A DNA stretch of 64,000 nucleotides. It comes from Oerskovia enterophila (GTDB taxonomy: Bacteria; Actinomycetota; Actinomycetes; Actinomycetales; Cellulomonadaceae). The notes below the pieces were generated by a model, which made no database searches, was not told the origin of the DNA, and worked only from the letters and a program-made list of their open reading frames with translations. A program made the translations under genes and the position numbers. Location of the stretch: the NCBI RefSeq assembly GCF_001692445.1, contig NZ_MAQA01000013.1:25643-89642 (forward strand), read 5' to 3'. The stretch's first letter is position 1, and the number at the start of each line of letters is the position of its first letter. Positions 49,620-57,188 of the stretch are shown here, piece by piece.

Positions 49620-50225
49620 TCAGAACAGCCGGCTGGCTCGGGTCTCGTCGGACTCCTCGAGGGCGAGCAGGAACTGCTTGCGCTCGATCCCGCCCGCGTA
49701 CCCGGTCAGGCTGCCGTCGGCGCCGATGACCCGGTGGCAGGGCACGACGATGCTCAGCGGGTTCTGGCCGTTGGCCGACCCGACCGCGCGGGCCAGGTTC
49801 CTGTCGCCGAGCGCGAGCGCGAGGTCCCCGTAGGAACGCGTCTCGCCGTAGGGGATCTGGGCGAGCAGCGCCCAGACCTTCTTCTGGAAGCCGTCGCCGA
49901 CCGGGGCGAGCTCGAGGTCGAACGCGCGTCGCGTGCCGGCGAAGTACTCGCCGACCTGGACGCGGACCTCCTCGAACGCGTCGTCGTCGCGCTCGCCGAA
50001 CGTCTCGCCCGTGGGGCGACGCTTGTGGGCGTCGAAGTACAGGGCCCGGAGCCCGTCCGCGCCCCCGATCGCCGTGAGGTCGCCCACGGGCGAGCCGAAG
50101 ACCGCGTGGCGCACGGTCCGCCCCGGGCGAGCGGGTTCGGACGGCTCCGGGCGTTCCAGCAGATGCGACAACGGTGTGCCTCCGGTCCGGTGCGTGCGTG
50201 CAGGCCTGGTGTCGGTGTGTCCCAT
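49620..50225 (-). CDS. Methylated-DNA--protein-cysteine methyltransferase (copy 2)
   Basis: A 201-residue second O6-alkylguanine transferase. RRAFDLELAPVGDGFQKKVWALLAQIPYGETRSYGDLA, NPLSIVVPCHRVIGADGSLTGYAGGIERKQFLLALE give the Arg finger, acceptor Cys and end of the DNA-binding domain. It is closer to canonical Ogt than copy 1. It lies 49 bases upstream of the sigma gene on the same strand. The ATG at 50225 (MGHTDTRP) may be long; the conserved domain begins about 35 residues in. Confidence 0.93.
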   Translation of the reverse strand: MGHTDTRPARTHRTGGTPLSHLLERPEPSEPARPGRTVRHAVFGSPVGDLTAIGGADGLRALYFDAHKRRPTGETFGERDDDAFEEVRVQVGEYFAGTRRAFDLELAPVGDGFQKKVWALLAQIPYGETRSYGDLALALGDRNLARAVGSANGQNPLSIVVPCHRVIGADGSLTGYAGGIERKQFLLALEESDETRASRLF

Positions 50226-50282
50226 GCACTGTAGACGCCAGGGTCTGACAGGACGTGAGGTCGGGTGTGGGTGCCTGCCGGG

Positions 50283-50288
50283 TAGGGT
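50283..50288 (+). promoter_or_regulatory. -10 box upstream of the metal-dependent hydrolase gene
   Basis: TAGGGT, 71 bases before ATG 50360, is the best promoter match in this divergent region; the transcript would have a short leader. Confidence 0.4.
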
Positions 50289-50359
50289 GTGCTGTCGCGT
50301 GGGACAGACCGCGCGAACCGCTCGTGCGGGACGAACACGACTGACGGGACGAACGCATC

Positions 50360-51169
50360 ATGATGGGTGGCCACCACGCCGCCTGCGGCGCGGCCGCATG
50401 GGTGGCGGTCACCTCGACCGCCCCGTACACGCTCGGGATCTACCCCGTCTCGGACGTGGGCGTCATCACCGGCGCGATCGTGTGCGCCGGTGCTGCCCTG
50501 CTGCCCGACGCGGACCACCACTCCGGGACCATCGCGCACTCGCTGCCGCCCGTGTCCGAGGGCGTCGCGAACGTCGTCGAGACCATCTCGGGCGGCCACC
50601 GCCGCGGCACGCACTCGATCCTCGGGATCGCGGTCTTCACGGGCCTCGCCTGGCTCGCGGGGCTCGTGACGATCGAGTCGGACACGTTCGGGACCGTCGC
50701 GATCGGCGCGGGGTTCGTGGCGATCCTGCTCGTGGCGTTCGCGCTCAAGGCGCTCAAGCTCACGCGCGGGGGCAGGCTCGGTCCATGGATCGGGTCGGTC
50801 ACGATCGCGGTCCTCATCGCGCTGCTCGCCCCCGAGGAGTGGAACTGGCTCCCGGTCGCGGTCGGGCTCGGCGTCACGGTCCACATCATCGGCGACGTCA
50901 TGACCACGGGCGGGTGCCCGCTGCTGTGGCCCATCACGTTCAAGGCCCCTCGCTGGGTGCGGCGCACCAACGTGCTCAACGACATCTGGCGTCCGGGCGG
51001 GAACTTCGCGCTCCCGGTCCTCGGGAACGCCGGGTCGGTGCGCGAGTGGCTCCTGCTGATCCCCGTCAGCGCGTACGCCGTGGTCGGCGTCGTGTGGTCC
51101 CTGCTGACCCAGATGGGATTCGACACGAGCGGCACGTACACGCTGCTCGTGCAGTCGTTCGGCGGCTGA
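50360..51169 (+). CDS. Membrane-bound metal-dependent hydrolase, YdjM/DUF457 family
   Basis: A 269-residue protein with about five membrane segments. His/Asp metal motifs are MMGGHHAACGAAAW, LLPDADHHSGT, GGHRRGTHS and VHIIGDVMTTGG. The family (LexA-regulated YdjM in E. coli) is of unknown substrate. The start MMGG at 50360 is used; the second Met is equally possible. It lies upstream of the RIO kinase leader, with a hairpin 14 bases after its stop. Confidence 0.9.
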   Translation: MMGGHHAACGAAAWVAVTSTAPYTLGIYPVSDVGVITGAIVCAGAALLPDADHHSGTIAHSLPPVSEGVANVVETISGGHRRGTHSILGIAVFTGLAWLAGLVTIESDTFGTVAIGAGFVAILLVAFALKALKLTRGGRLGPWIGSVTIAVLIALLAPEEWNWLPVAVGLGVTVHIIGDVMTTGGCPLLWPITFKAPRWVRRTNVLNDIWRPGGNFALPVLGNAGSVREWLLLIPVSAYAVVGVVWSLLTQMGFDTSGTYTLLVQSFGG

Positions 51170-51182
51170 GCGGAAATACCGT

Positions 51183-51216
51183 TGCCTGCCCTCGCCACCG
51201 GGTGCGAGGGTAGGCA
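51183..51216 (+). terminator. Hairpin between hydrolase gene and RIO leader
   Basis: A 13-bp stem (51183-51195 with 51204-51216, one G-T), 8-base loop. It is probably the terminator of the hydrolase gene, though it could be the 5' end of the RIO leader RNA. Confidence 0.6.
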
Positions 51217-51265
51217 CGTCCGCCGGAGAAGTTCCGGCGCGAGCGCGAGGCCTCCGGGCCGCGAG

Positions 51266-51369
51266 AAGGAGGAGGTGACGTGATGACCGTCGTCGTCGTT
51301 CCCCACGCCTCCACCTTCCCGAGGAGCCCCGGCCTCTGACGCCCGGCTCCTCACCTCACCCGAGGAGCC
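51266..51369 (+). promoter_or_regulatory. Putative translational attenuator of the RIO kinase gene
   Basis: Three mutually competing pairings are visible. The leader-peptide Shine-Dalgarno (51266-51275) matches 51308-51317 at 9 of 10 positions. GAGGAGCC at 51321-51328, inside leader codons 13-16, pairs over 8 bases with GGCTCCTC at 51345-51352. The same GGCTCCTC pairs over 8 bases with GAGGAGCC at 51362-51369, which is the Shine-Dalgarno of the RIO gene. A ribosome paused early in the leader would let the first 8-bp stem form and leave the RIO site free. One that finishes the leader would cover the first copy and allow the site to be sequestered. Mechanism is inference. Confidence 0.55.
51283..51339 (+). 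CDS. 18-residue leader peptide upstream of RIO kinase
   Basis: ATG 51283 lies 7 bases after a near-perfect Shine-Dalgarno (AAGGAGGAGG) and encodes MTVVVVPHASTFPRSPGL, then TGA at 51337. Four Val codons followed by Pro are notable for a possible stalling site. The stop lies 35 bases before the RIO GTG. Too short for gene finders; the evidence is the very strong ribosome site and the overlap with the alternative hairpins. Confidence 0.6.
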   Translation: MTVVVVPHASTFPRSPGL

Positions 51370-51374
51370 CCACC

Positions 51375-52346
51375 GTGCACGAGCACACCGACCTTCCCGC
51401 ACTCCCCCGATTCGCCGGCGCGTTCGGAGCCGAGGCGTTCGCCGCCTTCCACGACGAGTTCGACGACGCCTCACGCGGCCGCCCCTTCCCGGGCGACGCG
51501 GCCCAGGACGACGCGCCCGACCTCGACCCGGACCTCGACCCCGACCAGCGCTGGTCCACGTGGTCGAGCGTCGAGAAGGGCATGCGCGGCCCCGACCCCC
51601 GCCCCGAGTGGGTCGTGACCGCCGACGCCGCGATCGACACCGAGCTCGGCGTCCTCAAGACGGGCAAGGAGGCCGACGTCTTCCTGCTCGAACGGGCCGT
51701 GCCCGACGAGCCGGGCCAGTTCTCGCTGCTCGCGGCCAAGCGGTACCGCAGCTCCGAGCACCGCGCCTTCCACCGCGACTCCGCGTACGTCGAAGGACGC
51801 CAGGTCCGGCGATCGCGCGACCGTCGCGCGATCGAGCGCAAGTCCTCGTACGGACGCGAGGCCGCGGCCGCCCAGTGGGCCAACGCCGAGTTCGCGGCGC
51901 TGTCGATGCTGTGGTCCGCCGGGGCCCCCGTCCCGTACCCGGTCCAGATCGACGGGACCGAGATCCTCATGGAGTTCGTCGGGGAGCACGCGAGCACGGG
52001 CCAGGCCGACGGTTCGCCCGCGAGCCGGGTCGCGGCCCCGCGTCTGGCGCGCGTCCGACCCGACGCCGGCACGCTCGAGGCCTACTGGGACCAGCTCCGC
52101 GGCGCGATGGGAACCCTGGCGGCCCACGGGTACGCGCACGGCGACCTCTCGCCGTACAACGTCCTGGCCCAGGGCGAGCGGATCGTCATCATCGACCTGC
52201 CGCAGGTGCTCGACCTCGTCGCGAACCCGCACGGCACCGACCTCCTGATGCGCGACTGCCGGACCATGTGCGCGTGGTTCCGCTCGCGCGGGCTCGACGT
52301 CGACGAGGGCGAGCTGTTCGCCGAGCTCATCGCGCAGGCGTGGTGA
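51375..52346 (+). CDS. RIO1-type serine protein kinase
   Basis: A 323-residue atypical protein kinase. An acidic N-terminal tail (to ~60) precedes the RIO domain: GVLKTGKEADVFLLE (loop), AAKRYR with the catalytic Lys, ILMEFVGEH hinge, AHGDLSPYNVLAQ catalytic loop and IIDLPQVLD metal-binding Asp. Bacterial RIO kinases have few known targets; the archaeal/eukaryotic ones act in ribosome maturation. GTG 51375 follows GAGGAG at 7 bases. That site lies in a stem-forming repeat. Confidence 0.92.
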   Translation: MHEHTDLPALPRFAGAFGAEAFAAFHDEFDDASRGRPFPGDAAQDDAPDLDPDLDPDQRWSTWSSVEKGMRGPDPRPEWVVTADAAIDTELGVLKTGKEADVFLLERAVPDEPGQFSLLAAKRYRSSEHRAFHRDSAYVEGRQVRRSRDRRAIERKSSYGREAAAAQWANAEFAALSMLWSAGAPVPYPVQIDGTEILMEFVGEHASTGQADGSPASRVAAPRLARVRPDAGTLEAYWDQLRGAMGTLAAHGYAHGDLSPYNVLAQGERIVIIDLPQVLDLVANPHGTDLLMRDCRTMCAWFRSRGLDVDEGELFAELIAQAW

Positions 52347-52391
52347 GGTCTCCAGGACGCAGGGGCGGGTGACCGGGCGCCGACCGTCCGC

Positions 52392-52397
52392 GAGAAT
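52392..52397 (+). promoter_or_regulatory. Candidate -10 box of oxidoreductase gene, leaderless
   Basis: GAGAAT lies 6 bases before ATG 52404; it departs from TANNNT at the first base. Confidence 0.35.
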
Positions 52398-52403
52398 GAC
52401 CGG

Positions 52404-53336
52404 ATGACCCAGAACGTCCGTGTCGCACTCGTCGGGCTCGACTCCTCGCACGCCGACCACTACGTGCGCCTGCTGAACGTCGAGCGGCGCTTCCCGGGGG
52501 TCCGGGTGACCGTCCTCGCGGACGGCTCGCCCGGGCGCGTCGCGGACCTCGCCGCGGCGAGCACGGCGGCGGGCGCACGGGTGCGGTCCGGTCGGCCCGA
52601 CGACGTCACATCGGTCGATGCCGTGATCGTCGCCCACCGCGCGGGCCGGCTCCACCGCACGGCGGCCCTGCCCTTCGTCCGGGCAGGGCTGCCCGTGCTG
52701 GTCGACAAGCCGTTCACCGCCTCGGTCGCGGACGCCGAGGAGCTCGTGGCCGCGGCACGCGCGAGCGGGGCGGTGCTGTTCTCGTGCTCGGCCCTGCGCT
52801 TCATGCCCGGCGTCGCGCGGCTGCGCGCCGAGGCGGCCGGGCTCGGGGAGGTCACGGACCTGACGGTCACCGGCCCCGCCGACCCCGGGTCGGCGCACGA
52901 CGGCTTGTTCTTCCTGGGCATCCACCTCGTCGAGACGGCCCGCGCCCTGCTGGGCGGCGACGCCGGCCTCGCGTGGGGGGAACCCGCCGTCGGGCGGGAC
53001 GAGGACGGCGTGACCGCGACCGTGAGGGCGACCGCGGACGGGCGCGACGTCGTCGTGCGCCTGCGGTTCGTGGACCCGGCCCTGCACCCCGCGCAACCGT
53101 TCCACACGGTGGTGACCACGACGGGCGGGTCCGTCGAGGGCGAGCTGGAGGTCGGGCCGGACTACCTCGAGCCGGTCCTCGCGCACTTCCTGGCGCAGGT
53201 CACCGGGACGGCAGCGTCCGAGGCGGCGGACGGGCTCGTCGGGCCTGTCGCGCTGCTCGCCGCGATCACCGCGGGACTCGAGGGGCCTGCCCATCTCGTG
53301 CCGGGCGAGCCCGCCGCGCCTACCGTGAGGGGATGA
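52404..53336 (+). CDS. Gfo/Idh/MocA family oxidoreductase
   Basis: A 310-residue NAD(P)-dependent dehydrogenase-like protein. The N-terminal Rossmann part begins VRVALVGLDSSHADHYVRLLN, lacking the usual GxGxxG, and contains the characteristic LVDKPFTASVADAEELV. The C-terminal domain is about 30 residues shorter than typical. Relatives act on sugars or inositols; substrate unknown. Its TGA overlaps the ATG of the next gene by four bases. Confidence 0.9.
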   Translation: MTQNVRVALVGLDSSHADHYVRLLNVERRFPGVRVTVLADGSPGRVADLAAASTAAGARVRSGRPDDVTSVDAVIVAHRAGRLHRTAALPFVRAGLPVLVDKPFTASVADAEELVAAARASGAVLFSCSALRFMPGVARLRAEAAGLGEVTDLTVTGPADPGSAHDGLFFLGIHLVETARALLGGDAGLAWGEPAVGRDEDGVTATVRATADGRDVVVRLRFVDPALHPAQPFHTVVTTTGGSVEGELEVGPDYLEPVLAHFLAQVTGTAASEAADGLVGPVALLAAITAGLEGPAHLVPGEPAAPTVRG

Positions 53337-53749
53337 CGACCCCCACCAGCGACGCGACCGCCTACGACCACGACGACGTCCAGACCTTCCTCAACTCGTA
53401 CGGCGTGGCGCTCGCGGCCGGCGACCTCGACACGATCGCCGAGACGTACGCGTTCCCTGCGCTGGTCGTGACCGACGAGGCCTCGGTCCTCATCAGCGAC
53501 GCCGAGACCGTGCGCGAGTCCTTCCGCGGCGCGGCAGAGAGCTACCGCGAGCGCGGGCTCGTCGGCGCGGTCGCGCAGATCCGGTCCCTGGGGACCACGA
53601 GTGCCGGCCTCGTGTGGGTCGACGTGCGCTGGAGCTACCGCGACGAGTGGGCGGGCGAGGCCGACACCGAGAGCTTTCGCTACCTGCTGCGGCGCGGCCG
53701 GGACACGTTCCAGATCTGCGTCGTCGTGCCCGTGGACCCGTTGGCGTGA
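53333..53749 (+). CDS. NTF2-like (SnoaL-type) protein
   Basis: A 138-residue cone-shaped alpha+beta protein. VQTFLNSYGVALAAGDLDTIAETYAFPALVVTDE is the usual opening of nuclear transport factor 2-like proteins, and VWVDVRWSYRDEWAGEADTESFRYLLRRG matches the later strands. It could be an enzyme or ligand carrier; no catalytic residue can be named. Coupled to the preceding oxidoreductase by ATGA. Confidence 0.8.
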   Translation: MTTPTSDATAYDHDDVQTFLNSYGVALAAGDLDTIAETYAFPALVVTDEASVLISDAETVRESFRGAAESYRERGLVGAVAQIRSLGTTSAGLVWVDVRWSYRDEWAGEADTESFRYLLRRGRDTFQICVVVPVDPLA

Positions 53750-53832
53750 GGGCTGCGTCGTGCGGTGAGGCGCGGAAGGACGGGGCCGGGCCGGGAGGGG
53801 TGCTGACGAGCGAGGTCGGCTGAGCGGGAACG

Positions 53833-53871
53833 GTGTGCGCTGAGCGGGAGCCGATCCCGCTCGGCGCACAC
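53833..53871. terminator. Bidirectional terminator between NTF2-like and DUF952 genes
   Basis: A 17-bp stem (53833-53849 with 53855-53871, one T-G pair) and a 5-base loop between convergent stops. Confidence 0.75.
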
Positions 53872-53889
53872 CCCTCGTCGGCGATCCCG

Positions 53890-54279
53890 CTACGGACGGA
53901 CGGAGAAGCCCGAGAGGTCCGGGACCACCCACCGTCCGTCGGCGCGTCCGAGCTCGACGACCGCCGGGACCGTCCGTTCGTCCATCGGGAAGGCACCGAG
54001 GATCCGCGGGACCGCGCCGGCTCCGTCGGCCGGTACCCACGCGACCTCGATGCCCTCGTCCGCGAGGGAGCCCTCGTCGATCACGGCCAGGACCAGCGGG
54101 ATCGAGGCGTCGGAGTACGGGCCGTGCAGCACCGACGGCAGGCCGGACAGGGTCGTCGCGTGCACGAATCCCGCGACCTCGTACAACGTGTTGCGCGTGG
54201 CGACGTTGTACTCGCCGAAGCGCTCGCAGGCCTCCCAGTCGTCACTGAAGGCGACGTGCAGCACTCTGTGTCCAACCAC
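53890..54279 (-). CDS. DUF952 family protein
   Basis: A 129-residue protein beginning GHRVLHVAFSDDWEACERFGEYN with the domain sequence TLYEVAGFVHATTLSGLPSVLHGPYSD, as in DUF952 proteins (sometimes named glutathione S-transferase-like). Function unknown. The GTG at 54279 is chosen over the longer ORF because AAGGAG lies 7 bases before it and a TetR-type operator lies further upstream. It is divergent from, and probably controlled by, the TetR regulator. Confidence 0.88.
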   Translation of the reverse strand: MVGHRVLHVAFSDDWEACERFGEYNVATRNTLYEVAGFVHATTLSGLPSVLHGPYSDASIPLVLAVIDEGSLADEGIEVAWVPADGAGAVPRILGAFPMDERTVPAVVELGRADGRWVVPDLSGFSVRP

Positions 54280-54302
54280 CGGCGTTCTCCTTGCGTGCGA
54301 TA

Positions 54303-54324
54303 AATGAAACGTGACCGTATCATT
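54303..54324. promoter_or_regulatory. Inverted-repeat operator between DUF952 and TetR genes
   Basis: AATGAAACG (54303-54311) and CGTATCATT (54316-54324) are reverse complements at 8 of 9 positions around TGAC. The site covers the -10 box of the tetR gene and lies 24 bases before the DUF952 start, as expected for an autoregulated TetR. Confidence 0.65.
54318..54323 (+). promoter_or_regulatory. -10 box of tetR-family gene, leaderless
   Basis: TATCAT lies 6 bases before ATG 54330 and within the operator. Confidence 0.55.
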
Positions 54325-54329
54325 AACGC

Positions 54330-54971
54330 ATGACGACGACGGACGACGGATCGACGAGACCTCCCGCGACGCGCGGCCCTGGGCGCCCACGCAAGGGCGA
54401 GCAGGCAGCCCGCCGCGCCGAGCTGCTCGACGTCGCGACGCGGCTCTTCGGCGCTCGCGGGTTCGACGCCACGACGATCGAGGCCGTCGCGAAGGAGGCC
54501 GGCGTGACCAAGCGGACGATCTACCAGCAGTTCACGGACAAGGCCGGGCTCTTCGTCGCAGCGGTCGAGAGCCTGCACGCGCACGAGCGCGAGGCCCAGC
54601 CCGGCGGCGAGGACCTGGAGGCGCTCGCGACCCGGATCGTCCACACGCTGCACAGCGACCAGGCCGTCACGCTGCACCGGCTCGTCATCGCCGAGGCACC
54701 CCAGTTCCCCGACCTCGCCGCGACGTTCTACGCCCGGGGGCCGGCCGGCTCGATCGAGGCGCTCGCCGCGGCGCTGGCCGGACCGCTCGGCGACGGCTCG
54801 GCCAGCAGGGTCGCTCGGTCCCGGGCAGAGGCCCTGTACACGCTCCTCCTCGGCGAACCCCACCGGCGACGGCTGCTCGGACTCCAGGGAGCCCCGACGC
54901 TCGCGCAGGCACGCGAGCACGCCCAGAGAGCGATCCAGGTGGTGAGGGGTCCTGAACCCCCTGCGCCCTGA
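54330..54971 (+). CDS. TetR/AcrR family transcriptional regulator
   Basis: A 213-residue repressor. The HTH is RRAELLDVATRLFGARGFDATTIEAVAKEAGVTKRTIYQQFTDKAGLF (about residues 28-75); the C-terminal ligand domain resembles AefR-type regulators (HRLVIAEAPQFPDLAATFY). Ligand unknown. Divergent from the DUF952 gene with a shared palindromic operator, so likely to control that gene and itself. Confidence 0.93.
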   Translation: MTTTDDGSTRPPATRGPGRPRKGEQAARRAELLDVATRLFGARGFDATTIEAVAKEAGVTKRTIYQQFTDKAGLFVAAVESLHAHEREAQPGGEDLEALATRIVHTLHSDQAVTLHRLVIAEAPQFPDLAATFYARGPAGSIEALAAALAGPLGDGSASRVARSRAEALYTLLLGEPHRRRLLGLQGAPTLAQAREHAQRAIQVVRGPEPPAP

Positions 54972-55167
54972 CCTCCCGCCCCGGCCCGCGACGTGCACCG
55001 AGCCCGTCGCGGATCGCGACGCGTCTCGATCCCCGGACTCTGCGAGGCCCGGAGGTCGACACGGGGCCTGTCGGCGATAGGGTCGACCGGCACCCCACTG
55101 GCGACCACTCCGCACGGAGCGAGGCCCGCCGGAGCTTCCCCCACCGAGAGCGAGATGCAGGACACCC

Positions 55168-55437
55168 ATGACCCGCCGACGACTCCTCTGGCTGGCTGCC
55201 ATGAGCCCCTTCGTGCTCGCCTCGGGCGGCGCGGCCGTCTACGCCCTCGTCGTGCTGCTCACGCAGGGCCCGGACGCCGAGGTCTGGGTACCGAGCCGGG
55301 GCGACGCGTCCGCTGCCTCGTGGATCGCCCTGATCATCTACTCCGTCCTCACTGCACTCACCGCGAGCATGGTGTGGTCGCTGTCGGCGGGTGCGGACCG
55401 CGCACCGGACGACGCGGCGGACCCACGGGACGGCTGA
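55168..55437 (+). CDS. Small membrane protein, two helices
   Basis: Unrecognised 89-residue protein. A basic start (MTRRRLLWLAAMSPFVLASG) leads into a first helix (~8-32), then an exposed loop (QGPDAEVWVPSRGDASAAS), a second helix (~50-70) and an acidic tail. Both ends probably face the cytoplasm. It follows the TetR gene after 196 bases holding nothing recognisable. Codon use looks native. Confidence 0.65.
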   Translation: MTRRRLLWLAAMSPFVLASGGAAVYALVVLLTQGPDAEVWVPSRGDASAASWIALIIYSVLTALTASMVWSLSAGADRAPDDAADPRDG

Positions 55438-55566
55438 CGCGCCGGGACGCCTGTGTCCGGGACGTCCCCGCAACGGCGTGCCGGTCCCGGCTCGCTCTCG
55501 ACCACCCCGTCGAGCCGGCTCCCCGGGCCCGGCGGAGGGGCCCGCCGGCCGGGCGTGTCTGGGGGC

Positions 55567-55572
55567 TAGGCT
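55567..55572 (+). promoter_or_regulatory. -10 box of GNAT gene, leaderless
   Basis: TAGGCT lies 7 bases before ATG 55580. Confidence 0.55.
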
Positions 55573-55579
55573 CGACGCC

Positions 55580-56044
55580 ATGATCCTGCGCGCCTACGAC
55601 GAGTCCGACGCGGAAGCGACGCTCCGCGTGTTCCTGCGCGCGGTGCGTGTCACGGCGAGCAAGGACTACTCGCCCGAGCAGATCGCGGCCTGGGGCTCGG
55701 ACGACATCTCGCTCGACGTCTGGGCGGTCAAGCGCCTGCAGACCGACACGGTCGTCGCGGTCGAGGGCGACGAGGTCCTCGGGTTCAGCGACGTCGACGA
55801 CCGCGGGTACGTCGACATGATGTTCGTCGACCCCACGGTGACCCGCCGCGGCGTCGCCTCGGCGCTGCTCGACCACGTGACGCGCATGGCCCGCGAGCAC
55901 GGCGCCGTCGAGCTCACGACGTACGCGAGCCTCACGGCCCGCCCCTTCTTCGAGAAGCACGGGTTCGTCGTGGTCGAGGAGCGCCAACCCGTGCTCCGCG
56001 GGGTCTCACTGACGAACTTCCGCATGCGCAAGCCGCTCGCCTGA
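55580..56044 (+). CDS. GNAT family N-acetyltransferase, YafP-like
   Basis: A 154-residue acetyltransferase. MILRAYDESDAEATLRVFLRAVR opens the fold; YSPEQIAAWGSDD is typical of the YafP-type subgroup; MMFVDPTVTRRGVASALLDHVTRMA is the acetyl-CoA motif; ARPFFEKHGFVVVEERQP is motif B. Substrate unknown. Two large inverted repeats follow immediately. Confidence 0.9.
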   Translation: MILRAYDESDAEATLRVFLRAVRVTASKDYSPEQIAAWGSDDISLDVWAVKRLQTDTVVAVEGDEVLGFSDVDDRGYVDMMFVDPTVTRRGVASALLDHVTRMAREHGAVELTTYASLTARPFFEKHGFVVVEERQPVLRGVSLTNFRMRKPLA

Positions 56045-56066
56045 CGGTCACGGCCTGCGGTTGGCT

Positions 56067-56125
56067 GCCGAGCACGAGGTTGTGGTCGTTCTGGCGCCCG
56101 GAGCGACCACAACCTCGTGCTCGGC
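56067..56125. repeat. Long inverted repeat 1 (22-bp perfect stem)
   Basis: 56067-56088 is the exact reverse complement of 56104-56125 around a 15-base loop. It lies 22 bases after the GNAT stop; far longer than needed for termination. Confidence 0.85.
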
Positions 56126-56139
56126 CTCGCGGGGTCGCT

Positions 56140-56196
56140 CGAGATGCGGCCAACGGGGCCCCTTCCGGCGGGATGACCCCCGTTGGTCGCATCTCG
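56140..56196. repeat. Long inverted repeat 2 (19-bp stem)
   Basis: 56140-56158 pairs with 56178-56196 (one G-T) around a 19-base loop, directly after repeat 1. The two hairpins are unrelated in sequence. Confidence 0.85.
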
Positions 56197-56225
56197 GCTG
56201 GCCCCGCCGCACGACCCGGGCAGAT

Positions 56226-57188
56226 CTACGGCTGCAGTACCAGGCCTGCACGGTCGAGCCTGGCCAGCTGCTCCGCGTCCAGCCGGAGTGCCGCCGCAGC
56301 CAGGCACTCGTCGAGCTGCGCGACCCTGCTGACCCCCACCACGGGGACCACCCGCTGTTCGCGCTCGAGCATCCAGGCCAGCACCACCTGCCCAGCCGAT
56401 ACCCCGTGCTCGTCCGCCACCTGGTCCAACGCGTACAACCGCGCCTCGGAGCCAGCCCCGCTGTAGGCGGCCGGCATGCGATCCCGTCGGGAATAGGCAC
56501 CAGACAGCAGGGGCGAGTATCCCACTGCTGTGCACCCAGGCCGGTCGGCGAGATACCTCAGCAGCTCGGCGTCGGCGACCTGCTGCACCCCGAAATCTGT
56601 GCGAGGGGCCGGCTGCAGGTAGGTGAAGCGTTGCTGGACCGCTGAATAGCCCGGCACCTCGAGCTCCTCGGCGACCTGGTGTGCTGCGCTCAACGTCTCC
56701 AGGTCGTGATTGCTGCAGCCCAGTGCACCGACCCGGCCTTCCGCCACCAGCTCAGCCAACGCGGCGACCGTCTCCTCAAGCGGGGTGGCGGGATCCATCA
56801 CGTGCGCGTACAGGAAGTCGACCCGCTCCATACCGAGCCTGCGCAGGCTGCCCTCGACCGCGGCTCTGACCGCCGGGCGCGACAGCCCCTCCATGTCAGC
56901 AGGAAACCCGCCTGGTCGCGCAGGATCGCTGCGGGCACCGATCTTGGTGGCCACCACCATCTCGTCACGAGCCCCGGGTCGAGCGCTGAACCACTCGGCC
57001 AGGAGCACCTCGCTCTCGTCGCCCGTGGCCCCCTCCTCCCACTGGACGTAGTTGTTCGCCGTGTCCAGGTGCCGACCACCGGCCTCCCTGAACCGGTCAA
57101 GCACCGCGTACGACGTCGCACGGTCCACTCGTGAGCCGAAAGGCAGTGTCCCGAGGACGAACGGGACAGGGCTGTTCAGGGCTAGCAA
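56226..57188 (-). CDS. Aldo/keto reductase, lower-GC, probably acquired
   Basis: A 320-residue aldo/keto reductase of the Tas/YajO-like type. HLDTANNYVQWEEGATGDES holds the catalytic Asp and Tyr, MVVATKIGARS the Lys, and DFLYAHVMDP the His. The C-terminal cofactor site is VVGVSRVAQLDECLAA. The start is TTG 57188, with GAGGAAG about 8 bases before it; a later start is possible. Third codon positions hold clearly more A/T than in neighbours, suggesting transfer. Not related closely to the reductase at 28824. Confidence 0.85.
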   Translation of the reverse strand: MLALNSPVPFVLGTLPFGSRVDRATSYAVLDRFREAGGRHLDTANNYVQWEEGATGDESEVLLAEWFSARPGARDEMVVATKIGARSDPARPGGFPADMEGLSRPAVRAAVEGSLRRLGMERVDFLYAHVMDPATPLEETVAALAELVAEGRVGALGCSNHDLETLSAAHQVAEELEVPGYSAVQQRFTYLQPAPRTDFGVQQVADAELLRYLADRPGCTAVGYSPLLSGAYSRRDRMPAAYSGAGSEARLYALDQVADEHGVSAGQVVLAWMLEREQRVVPVVGVSRVAQLDECLAAAALRLDAEQLARLDRAGLVLQP

